Assembly (NCBI GenBank): GCA_001596155.1
Contig: CP014771.1
Coordinates: forward strand, 2,356,001-2,420,000
DNA: 64,000 nucleotides
DNA from: Hymenobacter psoromatis
Lineage (GTDB): Bacteria > Bacteroidota > Bacteroidia > Cytophagales > Hymenobacteraceae
Reading direction: 5' to 3'
Of the stretch, positions 17,389 through 26,303 are shown piece by piece (within the stretch, counting starts at the first letter, position 1; the number at the start of each line of letters is the position of its first letter). The position numbers and the translations under genes were made by a program. A model generated the notes under the pieces. It saw nothing but the letters and a program-made list of their open reading frames with translations, was not told the DNA's origin and did no database searches.

Positions 17389-19284
17389 CTAATGCCCCTG
17401 GCTGGCCAGGTCGCCGCAGCGCAGCCAGTATTCCCAGCGCTTGCGCTTGGGCGCGATGTGACCCTTCAGATATTTCTCCATGATGAGCGCGGCGCAGGGC
17501 GCGGCCGAGAGGCCGCCGAAGCCGGAATTTTCGATGTACACGGCCACCACGATGCGCGGCCGGGTGGCGGGCGCGAAGCCAGCGAAAGTGGCGTGGTCGT
17601 CGCCCTCATCGTTTTGCACGGTGCCGGTTTTGCCTGCCACCGTGATGCCGACATCGGCCAGGCTGGCCAGCTCGGCGGTGCCGCCGTGCTGCATGGCGGC
17701 CACCATGCCGGGCACCAGCGCGGCCAGGTTGGTGCTGTCCACCAGGGGGTAGTGCTTTTCTAAAAAGCGCGGCAGGGGCCGGCCCGAGGTGCCAATGGCC
17801 CGCACGAAATGCGGCGTGATGAACCAGCCCCTGTTGGCGATGGCCGCCAGCACGTTGGCCGTTTGCAGGCCGGTCAGGTTGATTTCGCCCTGCCCGATGC
17901 TGAGCGAATAAATGGACCGAAAGGTCCAGTTTCTGGTGCGGCGGGCTCGGTCGTAATAAGCGGGGGTAGGGAGAAAGCCGGGCTGCTCGCGGGCTACATC
18001 GACGCCCAGCAGCGTGTCGAGCCCAAACGACTTGACGTAGCGCCGCCAGGCCGCCAGGTGCGCGTGGCGCGCCGCCGTGCTGTCGGCCAGCGTGGCGGCC
18101 GAGTCGGGCCGGGGCTCCACCACCGCCCGCAGCACCTGGTAGAAATACGGGTTGCAGCTGTACTTGAGAGCCATCGTGAGGTTGCGGGCGCGCGGATGCG
18201 GATGCACGCAAGTGATGAGCGACTGGTCGCAGGCAAACGACGTGTCGGCCCTTATTGCCCCCAGCTGCAAGGCCACGGCGGCATTCACGAGCTTGAAGAC
18301 CGAGCCGGGCGGGTTGGCCAGCACGGCGGGGCGGTTGAGCAGCGGCTGGTCGGGGTTGCGCAGCAGAGCGCGGCGCTCGGGGTTGCGGCCGGGGTCGGTG
18401 AGCACGGCGGGGTCGTAGGTGGGGGCCGACACGTAGCACAGGATTTCGCCGGTGGCCGGCTCCAGCGCCACGATGTAGCCGCGCCGCTCGCCCAGCAGGC
18501 GCTCGGCGTAGGCTTGCAGGCCCAGGTCGAGGCTGAGGCGCAGGTCCTGGCCGGGCTGGTAAGCGGTGTCGGCGGCCCAGGTGCCATGCACGCGGCCGTG
18601 GCCATCGGTGAGGGGGTGGTAGGCCCCGCGCCGGCCGTCGAGCAGGGCGTTGTAATATCCTTCTACCCCACTGTTGTGCAGGCGGTAGAAGCGGCCCCGC
18701 TCCAGCCGCTGGGCCAGGTACAGAAACTGCTGGGCCGCGGCCGGCTGGTAGCCTAGCACGGGCGCGGCCACGATGGTGCGGTAGGCGCGCGCGCGGCGGT
18801 GGCGCACCGCCAGGCCCGGATAGTCGCGGGCGTGGCGGCGCAGGCTGTCGGCCTCGGGCCGGGTGAGGGCCAGCTCCACGGGCCAGCGCTGGGGCCGGGG
18901 CGGGGCGGGCAGCAGCGGCGGGGCCACGCCGGTCGAGTCGGGCACCGGGGCGGGGGGTAGGGGGCCGGCGGGTGGGCGGGCCCCCGCCACCCGCGCCTGC
19001 AACGCGCCGGCCGGCCAGCCCAGCAGGTCATTGAACGCGGCGGTGTCAAATGCCGCGCCTTTGGGCAGGCTGAGGGTGTAGCCTACCTCGTTGGTCACCA
19101 GCAACGTACCGTGGCGGTCGTAGAGCCGGCCGCGCACGGGCCGGTACACCTCGCGGCAGCGCAGATAGGCTTCGGCCGGGGGCGCGGGCGCGCGGGGCGA
19201 CGAGCACGCCGCGGCCCCTACCCCCCCGAAAGCGAGCAATAAGAGGTAGCACGCATATTTTATTCGCCAAAAACCAAGCATCAT
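17389..19284 (-). CDS. Penicillin-binding protein 2-like D,D-transpeptidase, possible lipoprotein
   Basis: A 631-residue class B PBP that cross-links peptidoglycan in the periplasm. The N-terminal hydrophobic stretch ends in GGVGAAACSS, which could be a lipobox in place of a plain membrane anchor. A PBP dimerisation region follows (VYRPVRGRLYDRHGTLLVTN near residue 46). The transpeptidase motifs are all present: SVFK (SxxK) near 327, SCN (SxN) near 376 and KTG near 551. YNALLDGRRG near 205 resembles the PBP2 signature. It lacks rodA and mreBCD neighbours, so it may be an accessory paralogue. A proline-rich insertion lies at about 100-130. Confidence 0.88.
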   Translation of the reverse strand: MMLGFWRIKYACYLLLLAFGGVGAAACSSPRAPAPPAEAYLRCREVYRPVRGRLYDRHGTLLVTNEVGYTLSLPKGAAFDTAAFNDLLGWPAGALQARVAGARPPAGPLPPAPVPDSTGVAPPLLPAPPRPQRWPVELALTRPEADSLRRHARDYPGLAVRHRRARAYRTIVAAPVLGYQPAAAQQFLYLAQRLERGRFYRLHNSGVEGYYNALLDGRRGAYHPLTDGHGRVHGTWAADTAYQPGQDLRLSLDLGLQAYAERLLGERRGYIVALEPATGEILCYVSAPTYDPAVLTDPGRNPERRALLRNPDQPLLNRPAVLANPPGSVFKLVNAAVALQLGAIRADTSFACDQSLITCVHPHPRARNLTMALKYSCNPYFYQVLRAVVEPRPDSAATLADSTAARHAHLAAWRRYVKSFGLDTLLGVDVAREQPGFLPTPAYYDRARRTRNWTFRSIYSLSIGQGEINLTGLQTANVLAAIANRGWFITPHFVRAIGTSGRPLPRFLEKHYPLVDSTNLAALVPGMVAAMQHGGTAELASLADVGITVAGKTGTVQNDEGDDHATFAGFAPATRPRIVVAVYIENSGFGGLSAAPCAALIMEKYLKGHIAPKRKRWEYWLRCGDLASQGH

Positions 19285-19447
19285 GTAAAGCTAGGGGTTT
19301 GCGGCCCGGCTCCGAAGCGCCGGCCGGCCAACTACCCGCCAGGCCAGTCAAACCATAGCGGCCGCGCGACGAAGCCCGGCCGCTCCTCGTCGGCGTACCT
19401 TGCTTTTCTTATTGAGCACTGATTTTTACGCCCCTCCTACCCTTCCC

Positions 19448-21892
19448 ATGTCTTTTGCTAAACCCCTGGCCGCCGCGCTGCTGCTGGCCGCCAGCCTGCC
19501 CGCCGCCGCCCAAAGCCGCCAGGAAACCCTGCTCAAGACCAACTGGAAATTTACCCGAGGCGAGCAGCCCAACGGTACCAGGCCCGAGCTGAACGACGCC
19601 CAGTGGCAGACCGTGCGCATTCCGCACGACTGGGCCATCACGGGGCCGTTTAGTGGCCAAAACGATGCTCAGGTAGTGAAAATCGAGCAAAACGGCGAGC
19701 AGACGGCTACCCTCAAATCGGGCCGCACGGGTGGGCTGCCCTTCGTGGGCGTGGGCTGGTACCGGCGCGCGCTGGCGGTGCCCAAGCTAGGAAAAAATGG
19801 CCAAGCCGTGCTGCTGTTTGATGGCGCGATGAGCAACGCGCGGGTTTATATCAACGGCAAGGAAGCCATGTTCTGGCCTTACGGCTACAACTCGTTCTCG
19901 GTCGATATCACGCCCTACCTGCGCGCCAGCGGCCCCAACACGCTGGCCGTGCGCCTCGAAAACCAACCCGAAGCCTCGCGCTGGTACCCAGGAGCGGGCC
20001 TGTATCGCAACGTGCACTTAATCACCACGCAAGGCGCGCACGTGCCGGTTTGGGGCACCTATATTACTACCCCCACCATCACGGCCGAAGCCGCCACGGT
20101 GCGGCTGCGCACCAAAGTAGAAGCGCCCGTCGGCACCACCGGCCTGACGCTGCGAACCGAGCTGCGCGACGCCAGCGGCCGCGTGGTGGCCACCGCCACT
20201 ACCCCCGTCACGGGGGCCGAAGTGGAGCAGAATTTCGAGGTGAAAGCGCCCAGGCTGTGGTCGCCCGAAACGCCGGTGCTCTACCGGGCCGAGTCGCAGC
20301 TGCTGGCCGGCACGACGGTGCAGGACACCTATAAAACGCCGTTCGGCATTCGCTCTTTCAAGTTTGAGAAGGGCACCGGTTTTTCGCTCAATGGGCAGCC
20401 GCGCAAGTTTAAGGGCGTGTGCAACCACCACGACCTGGGGCCGCTGGGCACGGCCGTGAACGTGGCCGCGCTACGCCACCAACTGCTGCTGCTCAAGGAC
20501 CTGGGCTGCGATGCCATTCGGACTACGCACAACATGCCCGCGCCCGAACTGATGACGCTCTGCGACGAGTTGGGTTTTATGGTGATGGTGGAGTCATTTG
20601 ACGAGTGGAAGGTGCCCAAGGTGAAGAACGGCTACAGCCAGTATTTTGACCAGTGGGTGGAAAAGGACCTCACCAACATGGTGCACCGCGACCGCAACCA
20701 CCCGTCGGCCATTATGTGGAGCATCGGCAACGAGGTGCCCGACCAGAGCACGCCCGAAGGCCCGGCCATTGCCCGGCGACTGCAAGACATCGTGCACCGC
20801 GAAGACTCTACCCGCCCCGTAACGGCCGGCATGGACCGCTTCGACGATGATTTTAAGTATGGCTTCGCGGCGGTGCTCGACGTGCCGGGCTTCAACTACA
20901 AGCCCGCGCGCTATCCCGAGGCCATTGCCAAGCTGCCGCAGGGCTTTTTGCTGGGCACCGAAACGGCCTCCACTGTCAGCTCGCGGGGCGTGTATAAGTT
21001 TCCGGTGGTGGCGGCCAAGGACAAGCAATATCCTGATAACCAGTGCTCTTCCTACGACCTGGAGGCTTGCCGCTGGTCGCAGATTCCCGACGTCGAGTTC
21101 GCGGCCCAGGACGACTACCCCTACGTGGCCGGCGAGTTTGTGTGGACCGGCTTCGACTACCTCGGCGAGCCGACGCCCTATGATGAGAAGTGGCCTTCGC
21201 ACACCTCCTATTTCGGCCTGCTGGACCTGGCCAGCCAGCCCAAGGACCGCTACTACCTCTACCGCGCCCGCTGGAACCCCACGCAGCCCACGCTGCACCT
21301 GCTGCCGCACTGGACCTGGCCCGGCCGCGAGGGCCAGGTCACGCCCGTGTTCTGCTACACCAACGCGCCTTCGGCTGAACTGTTCGTGAACGGCAAAAGC
21401 CAGGGCCGCCAGGCCAAAGCCACCACCGCTGACCCCCAAACCCGCTACCGCCTGGAGTGGCCCGATGTGGTGTACCAACCCGGCGCTATCAAGGTGGTGG
21501 CCTATGACGCGCAGGGCAAGGAAGTCGGCACCGAGGAAGTGCGCACGGCCGGCGCGCCCGACCACATTCGCCTCGTGGCCGACCACACCCGGCTGGCCGC
21601 CGATGGCGAAGACCTCGCCTACCTCACGGCCCGCGTGGAAGACGCGCGGGGCAACCTCTGCCCCGAGGCTACCCAGCAGCTGCACTTCGCGGTGAGCGGC
21701 GCGGGCCGGTTCCGCGCCATCGGCAACGGCGACGCCACGTGCCTGGAGCCGTTCCAGCTGCCCCAGATGCACGCTTTTCGGGGGCAGCTCGTGGCCATCG
21801 TGCAGGCCGGCGAAACGGCGGGCACTGTGCAGGTGAAGGCCACGGCCGCCGGCCTGAAGGAGGGAATTTTGCAGCTGACTACGGCCAGGTAA
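19448..21892 (+). CDS. Secreted glycoside hydrolase family 2 (beta-galactosidase/glucuronidase-like)
   Basis: The ATG at 19448 begins a good signal peptide (MSFAKPLAAALLLAASLPAAAQ) and gives 814 residues. The domains follow GH2 order: sugar-binding jelly roll (about 30-190), Ig-like domain (200-300), catalytic TIM barrel (300-600) and C-terminal DUF4982-like and Ig-like domains (630-814). The acid/base Glu is in MWSIGNE near 428 and the nucleophile Glu in AGEFVWTGFDY near 562. Substrate is not determinable; DUF4982 members include beta-galactosidases of plant-polymer degraders. No regulator or SusC/D pair is adjacent. Confidence 0.92.
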   Translation: MSFAKPLAAALLLAASLPAAAQSRQETLLKTNWKFTRGEQPNGTRPELNDAQWQTVRIPHDWAITGPFSGQNDAQVVKIEQNGEQTATLKSGRTGGLPFVGVGWYRRALAVPKLGKNGQAVLLFDGAMSNARVYINGKEAMFWPYGYNSFSVDITPYLRASGPNTLAVRLENQPEASRWYPGAGLYRNVHLITTQGAHVPVWGTYITTPTITAEAATVRLRTKVEAPVGTTGLTLRTELRDASGRVVATATTPVTGAEVEQNFEVKAPRLWSPETPVLYRAESQLLAGTTVQDTYKTPFGIRSFKFEKGTGFSLNGQPRKFKGVCNHHDLGPLGTAVNVAALRHQLLLLKDLGCDAIRTTHNMPAPELMTLCDELGFMVMVESFDEWKVPKVKNGYSQYFDQWVEKDLTNMVHRDRNHPSAIMWSIGNEVPDQSTPEGPAIARRLQDIVHREDSTRPVTAGMDRFDDDFKYGFAAVLDVPGFNYKPARYPEAIAKLPQGFLLGTETASTVSSRGVYKFPVVAAKDKQYPDNQCSSYDLEACRWSQIPDVEFAAQDDYPYVAGEFVWTGFDYLGEPTPYDEKWPSHTSYFGLLDLASQPKDRYYLYRARWNPTQPTLHLLPHWTWPGREGQVTPVFCYTNAPSAELFVNGKSQGRQAKATTADPQTRYRLEWPDVVYQPGAIKVVAYDAQGKEVGTEEVRTAGAPDHIRLVADHTRLAADGEDLAYLTARVEDARGNLCPEATQQLHFAVSGAGRFRAIGNGDATCLEPFQLPQMHAFRGQLVAIVQAGETAGTVQVKATAAGLKEGILQLTTAR

Positions 21893-21913
21893 GCAGCGCC
21901 CTACCCCCTCTGG

Positions 21914-21955
21914 AACCCCTGGCTTCCCGGTTTACCCCGAGGGGCCAGGGGTTTT
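21914..21955 (+). terminator. Terminator after the GH2 gene
   Basis: AACCCCTGGC and GCCAGGGGTT form a 10-bp stem followed by TTTGGTTTT, 22 bases past the GH2 stop. Confidence 0.65.
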
Positions 21956-22254
21956 GGTTTTGAGGCCGTTGGCTGAGGTAAAGACGCCAGCTTGCTACGC
22001 AGAAAGCCTTCAAACGGAACCCAGGCGCAACAAACAAACCCCGCGCGGGCAAGCTCCACTGTAGCAACCGTGCATTTCGGGGCAGCGTATCAACGCTTGT
22101 TCACCTCGGGCGAAGTGCCTGACTTGCAAACGCGAATGGGGGGTAGGACGGCGACGACAAACCGTTTTAAGCAGTAAGACAAAAGCAATAGTTCTTACCT
22201 TTTCTACTTGATTATCAGCCTACTATGGTCTTATTATTTAATTCTGACTACTTA
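21956..22254. other. Intergenic stretch without a recognisable gene
   Basis: No convincing reading frame, RNA or binding site is seen. Its right part (22173-22254) is AT-rich and shares GTAAGACAAAAG with the flank of the second MITE-like copy (about 39805-39816), so it may be part of an older repeat. Confidence 0.5.
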
Positions 22255-22399
22255 CTGCTGTTACGCCACGGGGAGTAGCGCGAACTTGGTAGTTCGCGTC
22301 CCCGCGCCACTAAAGCCAGTATAACGGCGCGGGGACGCGAACTACCAAGTTCGCGCTCCTCCCCGTTACCATCTCGAATAAAATAGGGCGTAACAGCAG
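22255..22399. mobile_element. MITE-like element, copy 1
   Basis: 145 bp with terminal inverted repeats CTGCTGTTACGCC / GGCGTAACAGCAG and an internal palindrome (CGCGAACTTGGTAGTTCGCG...). TTA flanks both ends, a possible 3-bp target duplication. A shorter related copy lies at 39715-39802. No transposase is encoded. Confidence 0.75.
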
Positions 22400-22440
22400 T
22401 TACTTATACTCTCGGAACCTCTTCAAAAATAAACCTCCTA

Positions 22441-23445
22441 ATGGATAAAGAACACAACCTCAGCCGACGCCAGATACTGGGTGGCCTGGGCGCCAGCCTG
22501 GCGGCCGCGGCCGTGTCGCCGGTGCTGGCCGCCACGGGCGACGCCGCGCCTACCCCCCCGGCCGTGCCGCTCGTTGACCCCACTACCAAATACCCCCGGC
22601 CGCCGTTTCCGGGGCAGTCGCAGCCCTTTCCGGGCCTGGCCAGCCAGATGACGCCCCGCCCCGACCACGGCGAAACCAGCTACAAGGGCTCGGGACGCCT
22701 GGCCGGGCGCAAGGCGCTCATTACCGGGGGCGACTCGGGCATGGGCCGCGCCGCCGCCATCGCCTACGCCCGCGAAGGTGCCGACGTGGCCATCAATTAC
22801 CTGCCGGCCGAGGAGGCGGACGCCAAAGAGGTGATTGCGCTCATCAAGGCCGCAGGCCGCAAGGCCGTGGCCATTCCCGGCGATTTGCGCGAGGAGGCCT
22901 TTTGCCAAAAGCTGGTGGCGGAGGCCGTGCGCCAGCTCGGCGGGCTCGATATCGTGGTCAGCAACGCGGGCCGGCAGCAGCAGCACGCCTCGATTCTGGA
23001 CCTCTCGACCGAGGATTTTGACGCCACGATGAAAACCAACATCTACGCGCCGTTCTGGATTATTAAGGCTGCCCTACCCCACTTGCCGCCCGGCTCGGCC
23101 ATCATCGGCACCACCTCGGAACAGGCTTACGACCCTTCGCCAAACCTGTATGACTATGCCCAGACCAAGGCCGCGACCATGAACTACGTGAAGTCGCTGG
23201 CCAAGCAGCTCGCTCCCAAAGGCATCCGGGTGAACGGCGTGGCGCCGGGCCCCATCTGGACGCCTTTGCAGGTTAGCGGGGGCTCTACCCAGGAAAACCT
23301 CAAGAATTTTGGTGGCAAAACGCCGATGGGCCGACCGGGCCAGCCGGCCGAGCTTGCTTCCATTTACGTGCAACTGGCCGCCAGCGACGCCAGCTATGCT
23401 ACTGGGCAGGTATATGGCTCGGCTGGCGGCGGCGGCCAGCCGTAA
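22441..23445 (+). CDS. Tat-exported short-chain dehydrogenase/reductase (YghA-like)
   Basis: A 334-residue SDR oxidoreductase. The N terminus carries a twin-arginine signal (LSRRQILGG then LAAAAVSPVLAA), so the folded enzyme with cofactor is probably exported. The NAD(P)-binding TGGDSGMG is near residue 95, the NAG motif (VVSNAG) near 178 and the YxxxK pair in YDYAQTKAA near 238. Relatives include the E. coli aldehyde reductase YghA, which also has a Tat signal. Natural substrate is unknown. A shared terminator separates it from dps. Confidence 0.88.
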   Translation: MDKEHNLSRRQILGGLGASLAAAAVSPVLAATGDAAPTPPAVPLVDPTTKYPRPPFPGQSQPFPGLASQMTPRPDHGETSYKGSGRLAGRKALITGGDSGMGRAAAIAYAREGADVAINYLPAEEADAKEVIALIKAAGRKAVAIPGDLREEAFCQKLVAEAVRQLGGLDIVVSNAGRQQQHASILDLSTEDFDATMKTNIYAPFWIIKAALPHLPPGSAIIGTTSEQAYDPSPNLYDYAQTKAATMNYVKSLAKQLAPKGIRVNGVAPGPIWTPLQVSGGSTQENLKNFGGKTPMGRPGQPAELASIYVQLAASDASYATGQVYGSAGGGGQP

Positions 23446-23464
23446 AGCATATTACAACTCACGC

Positions 23465-23512
23465 AAAAAAGGTGGGCTGGTCGGTAATTACCGACCAGCC
23501 CACCTTTTTTTA
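23465..23512. terminator. Bidirectional terminator between SDR gene and dps
   Basis: AAAAAAGGTGGGCTGGTCGG and its inverse form a long stem with A and T tails, ideally placed for two convergent genes. Confidence 0.85.
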
Positions 23513-23532
23513 CAACGCTGATTAATAGCAGC

Positions 23533-24042
23533 TTAGTTGACGTCGCGGGTGGCTTCGAACAGGAACCAGGCGCGGCGCTCGGCCTCATCGATATATACTT
23601 CCAGCAAGCTGGCGGTGGCCACGTCCTTGATGTTGTCAGCGATTTCGTGCGTGTCACGCATGTTCTTGGCCAGCGTGCGGTTCTCGTTCAGCAGGTCAAC
23701 GAGCATGTCCTTGGGGTCTTCATACACATCGTCGTTGTCCTTCACGCGCTGCTTGCGGCCGATTTCGCCAATCGAGTGCACGGTGGGGTAGCCCAGCTTG
23801 CGCACGCGCTCGGCAGTGGGGTCAATGATGGCAAAAATCTGGTCGGCCTGCTCGTCCAGCAGCAGGTGGTAGTCACGGAAGTGACGGCCATTCATGTGCC
23901 AGTGGTAGTTTTTGGTCTTCACATAGAGCGCGAACAGGTCCGAAACGAGCACGTTCAGGCTGTCGCTGAGTTTGGCGCGGCCTTGTTCATCAAGGTCCGA
24001 CGGCGTATGCAACAAAGCTGGTTTGGCGAGGGTAGTAGCCAT
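23533..24042 (-). CDS. dps: Dps-type DNA-protecting ferritin
   Basis: A 169-residue miniferritin that binds iron, detoxifies peroxide and may coat DNA. The inter-subunit ferroxidase motif is intact: YHWHMNGRHF near residue 46, then HLLLDEQ with the aspartate ligand near 62 and PTAERVRKLG near 75 with the glutamate. No signal peptide, so it is cytoplasmic. A second, exported Dps-like protein without the same aspartate is encoded at 51226-51903. OxyR or Fur sites were not recognised in the 188-bp upstream gap. Confidence 0.95.
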   Translation of the reverse strand: MATTLAKPALLHTPSDLDEQGRAKLSDSLNVLVSDLFALYVKTKNYHWHMNGRHFRDYHLLLDEQADQIFAIIDPTAERVRKLGYPTVHSIGEIGRKQRVKDNDDVYEDPKDMLVDLLNENRTLAKNMRDTHEIADNIKDVATASLLEVYIDEAERRAWFLFEATRDVN

Positions 24043-24230
24043 AAAATGAATTTTGAATTAATTTTTTGGGAATCAGCTGCTTATCCAATAAGGCAAGCGC
24101 ATACCAATGTTTACGCAATCGCGCCGGGGTAGTTTAAAAAAATTCGGGCATCCGGCGATTTCCGGCCCCGCGCCCGACCTTTACGAGTCCCGGCCGGGGT
24201 AGCCCGCCCCATAAATCCGCTTTTTAACTC

Positions 24231-25115
24231 GTGTACGATTTTCTCACTACCTCGCCCTGGCCCGACTACGAGCTGCTCGACAGCGGCCATTTTCAGAAGC
24301 TGGAACGCTTTGGCCAGTACGTGCTGGCGCGCCCCGAGCCCCAGGCCATCTGGGACCAGGCCCTACCCCCCGCCGAGTGGCACCAGGCCGACGCCACCTT
24401 TGCCCGCGCCCCCGGCAGCACCGAAAAAGGCCAGTGGAGCCTCCAAAAAGGCATGCCCGAGCAGTGGGTCATTGCCTACGAGCGTCCCGGCGGCCTCCAG
24501 CTACGCTTCCGGCTGGGCTTGTCGTCGTTCAAGCACGTGGGGCTGTTTCCGGAGCAGGACCCGAACTGGCAATTCATTTATAACCAGACCCTTGCGCGCC
24601 GCGCCGCGCTGCCGCGCGTGCTCAACCTGTTTGCCTACACCGGCGCGGCCACTCTGGCCGCCCGCGCCGCTGGCGCCGACGTCACGCACCTCGACTCGGT
24701 GAAGCAGGTCAATTTCTGGGCCCGCGACAACATGGAGGCCAGCCAGCTCGACGGCGTGCGCTGGCTGGTCGAAGACGCCATGAAATACGTGCGCCGCGAG
24801 GTGAAGCGCGGCAGCAAGTACCAGGGCCTCATCCTGGACCCGCCCGCCTACGGCCGCGGCCCCAACGGCGAAAAGTGGCAGCTCGAAGACGAGCTCAACG
24901 AGCTGCTCAAACTCAGCCAGCAGCTGCTCGACCCAGCCGACCATTTCTTTGTCGTAAATCTCTATTCCTTAGGGTTTTCGGCGCTTATTTTAGACAACCT
25001 CACGCAGGCCATTTTTCCCGGCCCCAAGGCCGTGCGTGAGCTGGGCGAGATATACTTGCACGACGCCAGCCAGCGCAAGCTGCCGCTGGGCACGTTTTGC
25101 CGGTTTGCCATTTAA
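24231..25115 (+). CDS. Class I SAM-dependent methyltransferase (RlmI/RlmK-like)
   Basis: 294 residues starting at GTG 24231; no in-frame ATG gives a better start. The SAM-binding loop LNLFAYTGAATLAARAAGA is near residue 127 and the catalytic DPPAYGRG motif near 204. This is the pattern of 23S rRNA m5C/m7G methyltransferases of the RlmI/RlmKL group, so an rRNA or other nucleic-acid base is the likely substrate. The PUA domain of true RlmI is absent. It is followed by a family B repeat. Confidence 0.82.
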   Translation: MYDFLTTSPWPDYELLDSGHFQKLERFGQYVLARPEPQAIWDQALPPAEWHQADATFARAPGSTEKGQWSLQKGMPEQWVIAYERPGGLQLRFRLGLSSFKHVGLFPEQDPNWQFIYNQTLARRAALPRVLNLFAYTGAATLAARAAGADVTHLDSVKQVNFWARDNMEASQLDGVRWLVEDAMKYVRREVKRGSKYQGLILDPPAYGRGPNGEKWQLEDELNELLKLSQQLLDPADHFFVVNLYSLGFSALILDNLTQAIFPGPKAVRELGEIYLHDASQRKLPLGTFCRFAI

Positions 25116-25123
25116 ACCACACC

Positions 25124-25214
25124 TGTCATTGCGAGCAAAGCGAAGCAATCGCACCAGCACGAAATCGTTCGGGAATCGTGCTGGTACGATTGCTTCGCTT
25201 TGCTCGCAATGACA
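25124..25214. repeat. Family B inverted repeat (TGTCATTGCGAGC...)
   Basis: TGTCATTGCGAGCAAAGCGA reads inward from both ends, with CAGCACGA / TCGTGCTG inside. Sister elements at 34997-35123 and 45993-46064 share the GCGAGC(A/G)AAGC core. Confidence 0.9.
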
Positions 25215-25244
25215 GACACTTTATAGTATCGCACTTGACAGCTT

Positions 25245-26195
25245 ATGCACGCACTATCTAATCACCGTCGCCTGGCCCTTATCGACATCGGTACCAACAC
25301 CTTCCACCTCTTGATAGTGGAAGACCGGCCCGGCCAGCCGCCCCACGTATTGCTGCGCACCAAGGTGGGCGTGCGCCTGGGCGAGGGCGGCATCAGCCAG
25401 GGCGAAATACTGCCCGCGCCCTACGACCGCGCCCTGCAAACGCTGCGCGGCTTCAAGGAAGAAATTGAGCTGCACCAGGCCACGGAGGTGCGCGCCACGG
25501 CCACCAGCGCCATGCGCGTATCGCGCAACGGCCCCGATTTGGTGCGCGACATTCTGGAAACCACTGGCATTCAGGTCGAAGTAATTAGCGGCGAGCGTGA
25601 GGCCGAGCTCATTGCCAAGGGCATCCGGCAGGCCGTGCCGCTGGGCCAGGCCAACCACTTGCTAATGGACATCGGCGGCGGCTCGGTTGAGTTTATCATT
25701 GCCAACGAGGACACGATTTTCTGGAAGCACAGCTTCGAAATCGGCGCGCAGCGGCTGCTGGACCAGTTTTTTCCGGACCCCAGCGGCGTGTTTCCGCGCG
25801 CGCAGATGCAGGCCGAATTAGAATATGTGGCCGACAAGCTGGCCCCGCTCACGGCGGCCGTGGCCGAGTTTGGGCCGCTGGCCGGCCTGGTGGGCAGCTC
25901 CGGCAGCTTCGATACGCTGGCCGACCTGCGCGAGGGCCACATTCGCCGCGAGGCCGACCTGCCGCCCAGCACCGAGCTGCCCGTGGCCGATTTTGAGCGC
26001 CACTTCGCCCAGCTCCTCACCCTCGACCACGATGGCCGCGTGGCCCTGCCCGGCATGTTTCCCATGCGCGCCGATATGCTGGTGGTAGCCAGCGTCATCG
26101 TCAAATATGTGTTGACTACCTACGGTTTAACCAAGATTACCACGTCAGCTTCTGCCCTCAAAGAGGGCTTGTTGGCCGAGCTGCTAGGCCAGTAG
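25245..26195 (+). CDS. Exopolyphosphatase / guanosine pentaphosphate phosphatase family
   Basis: A 316-residue Ppx/GppA enzyme of the ASKHA fold that removes terminal phosphate from polyphosphate or pppGpp. The phosphate-1 loop IDIGTNTFHLLIVE is at about residues 14-27, the ATSAMR motif near 88, the catalytic GEREAELI near 116 and phosphate-2 DIGGGSVEF near 142. GSSGSFDTLADL near 220 closes the second lobe. The C-terminal HD domain of long Ppx is missing, so it is the short form usual in Bacteroidota. The TAG stop is formed inside the opening bases of a family C repeat. Confidence 0.93.
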   Translation: MHALSNHRRLALIDIGTNTFHLLIVEDRPGQPPHVLLRTKVGVRLGEGGISQGEILPAPYDRALQTLRGFKEEIELHQATEVRATATSAMRVSRNGPDLVRDILETTGIQVEVISGEREAELIAKGIRQAVPLGQANHLLMDIGGGSVEFIIANEDTIFWKHSFEIGAQRLLDQFFPDPSGVFPRAQMQAELEYVADKLAPLTAAVAEFGPLAGLVGSSGSFDTLADLREGHIRREADLPPSTELPVADFERHFAQLLTLDHDGRVALPGMFPMRADMLVVASVIVKYVLTTYGLTKITTSASALKEGLLAELLGQ

Positions 26196-26291
26196 CGCGA
26201 ACTTTCCAGTTCGTGCGCGAGCAAAGCGAGCATCGTCGTTCGTGCGGCCCGGTTCCGCCTGCTCGTTGCGCTCGCGCACGAAGTGAAACTG
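26192..26291. repeat. Family C inverted repeat (AGTAGCGCGAACTT...)
   Basis: GTTCGTGCGCGAGCAAAGCG on the left pairs with CGCTCGCGCACGAA on the right. The first bases AGTAG contain the ppx stop codon. A fuller copy is at 51915-52025. Confidence 0.75.
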
Positions 26292-26303
26292 TGCGGTAAC
26301 AGC

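Noticed and set aside
21992..22177. Small plus-strand frame after the GH2 gene
   Set aside because: 61 codons with no motif, no ribosome site and no helix or signal; looks random.
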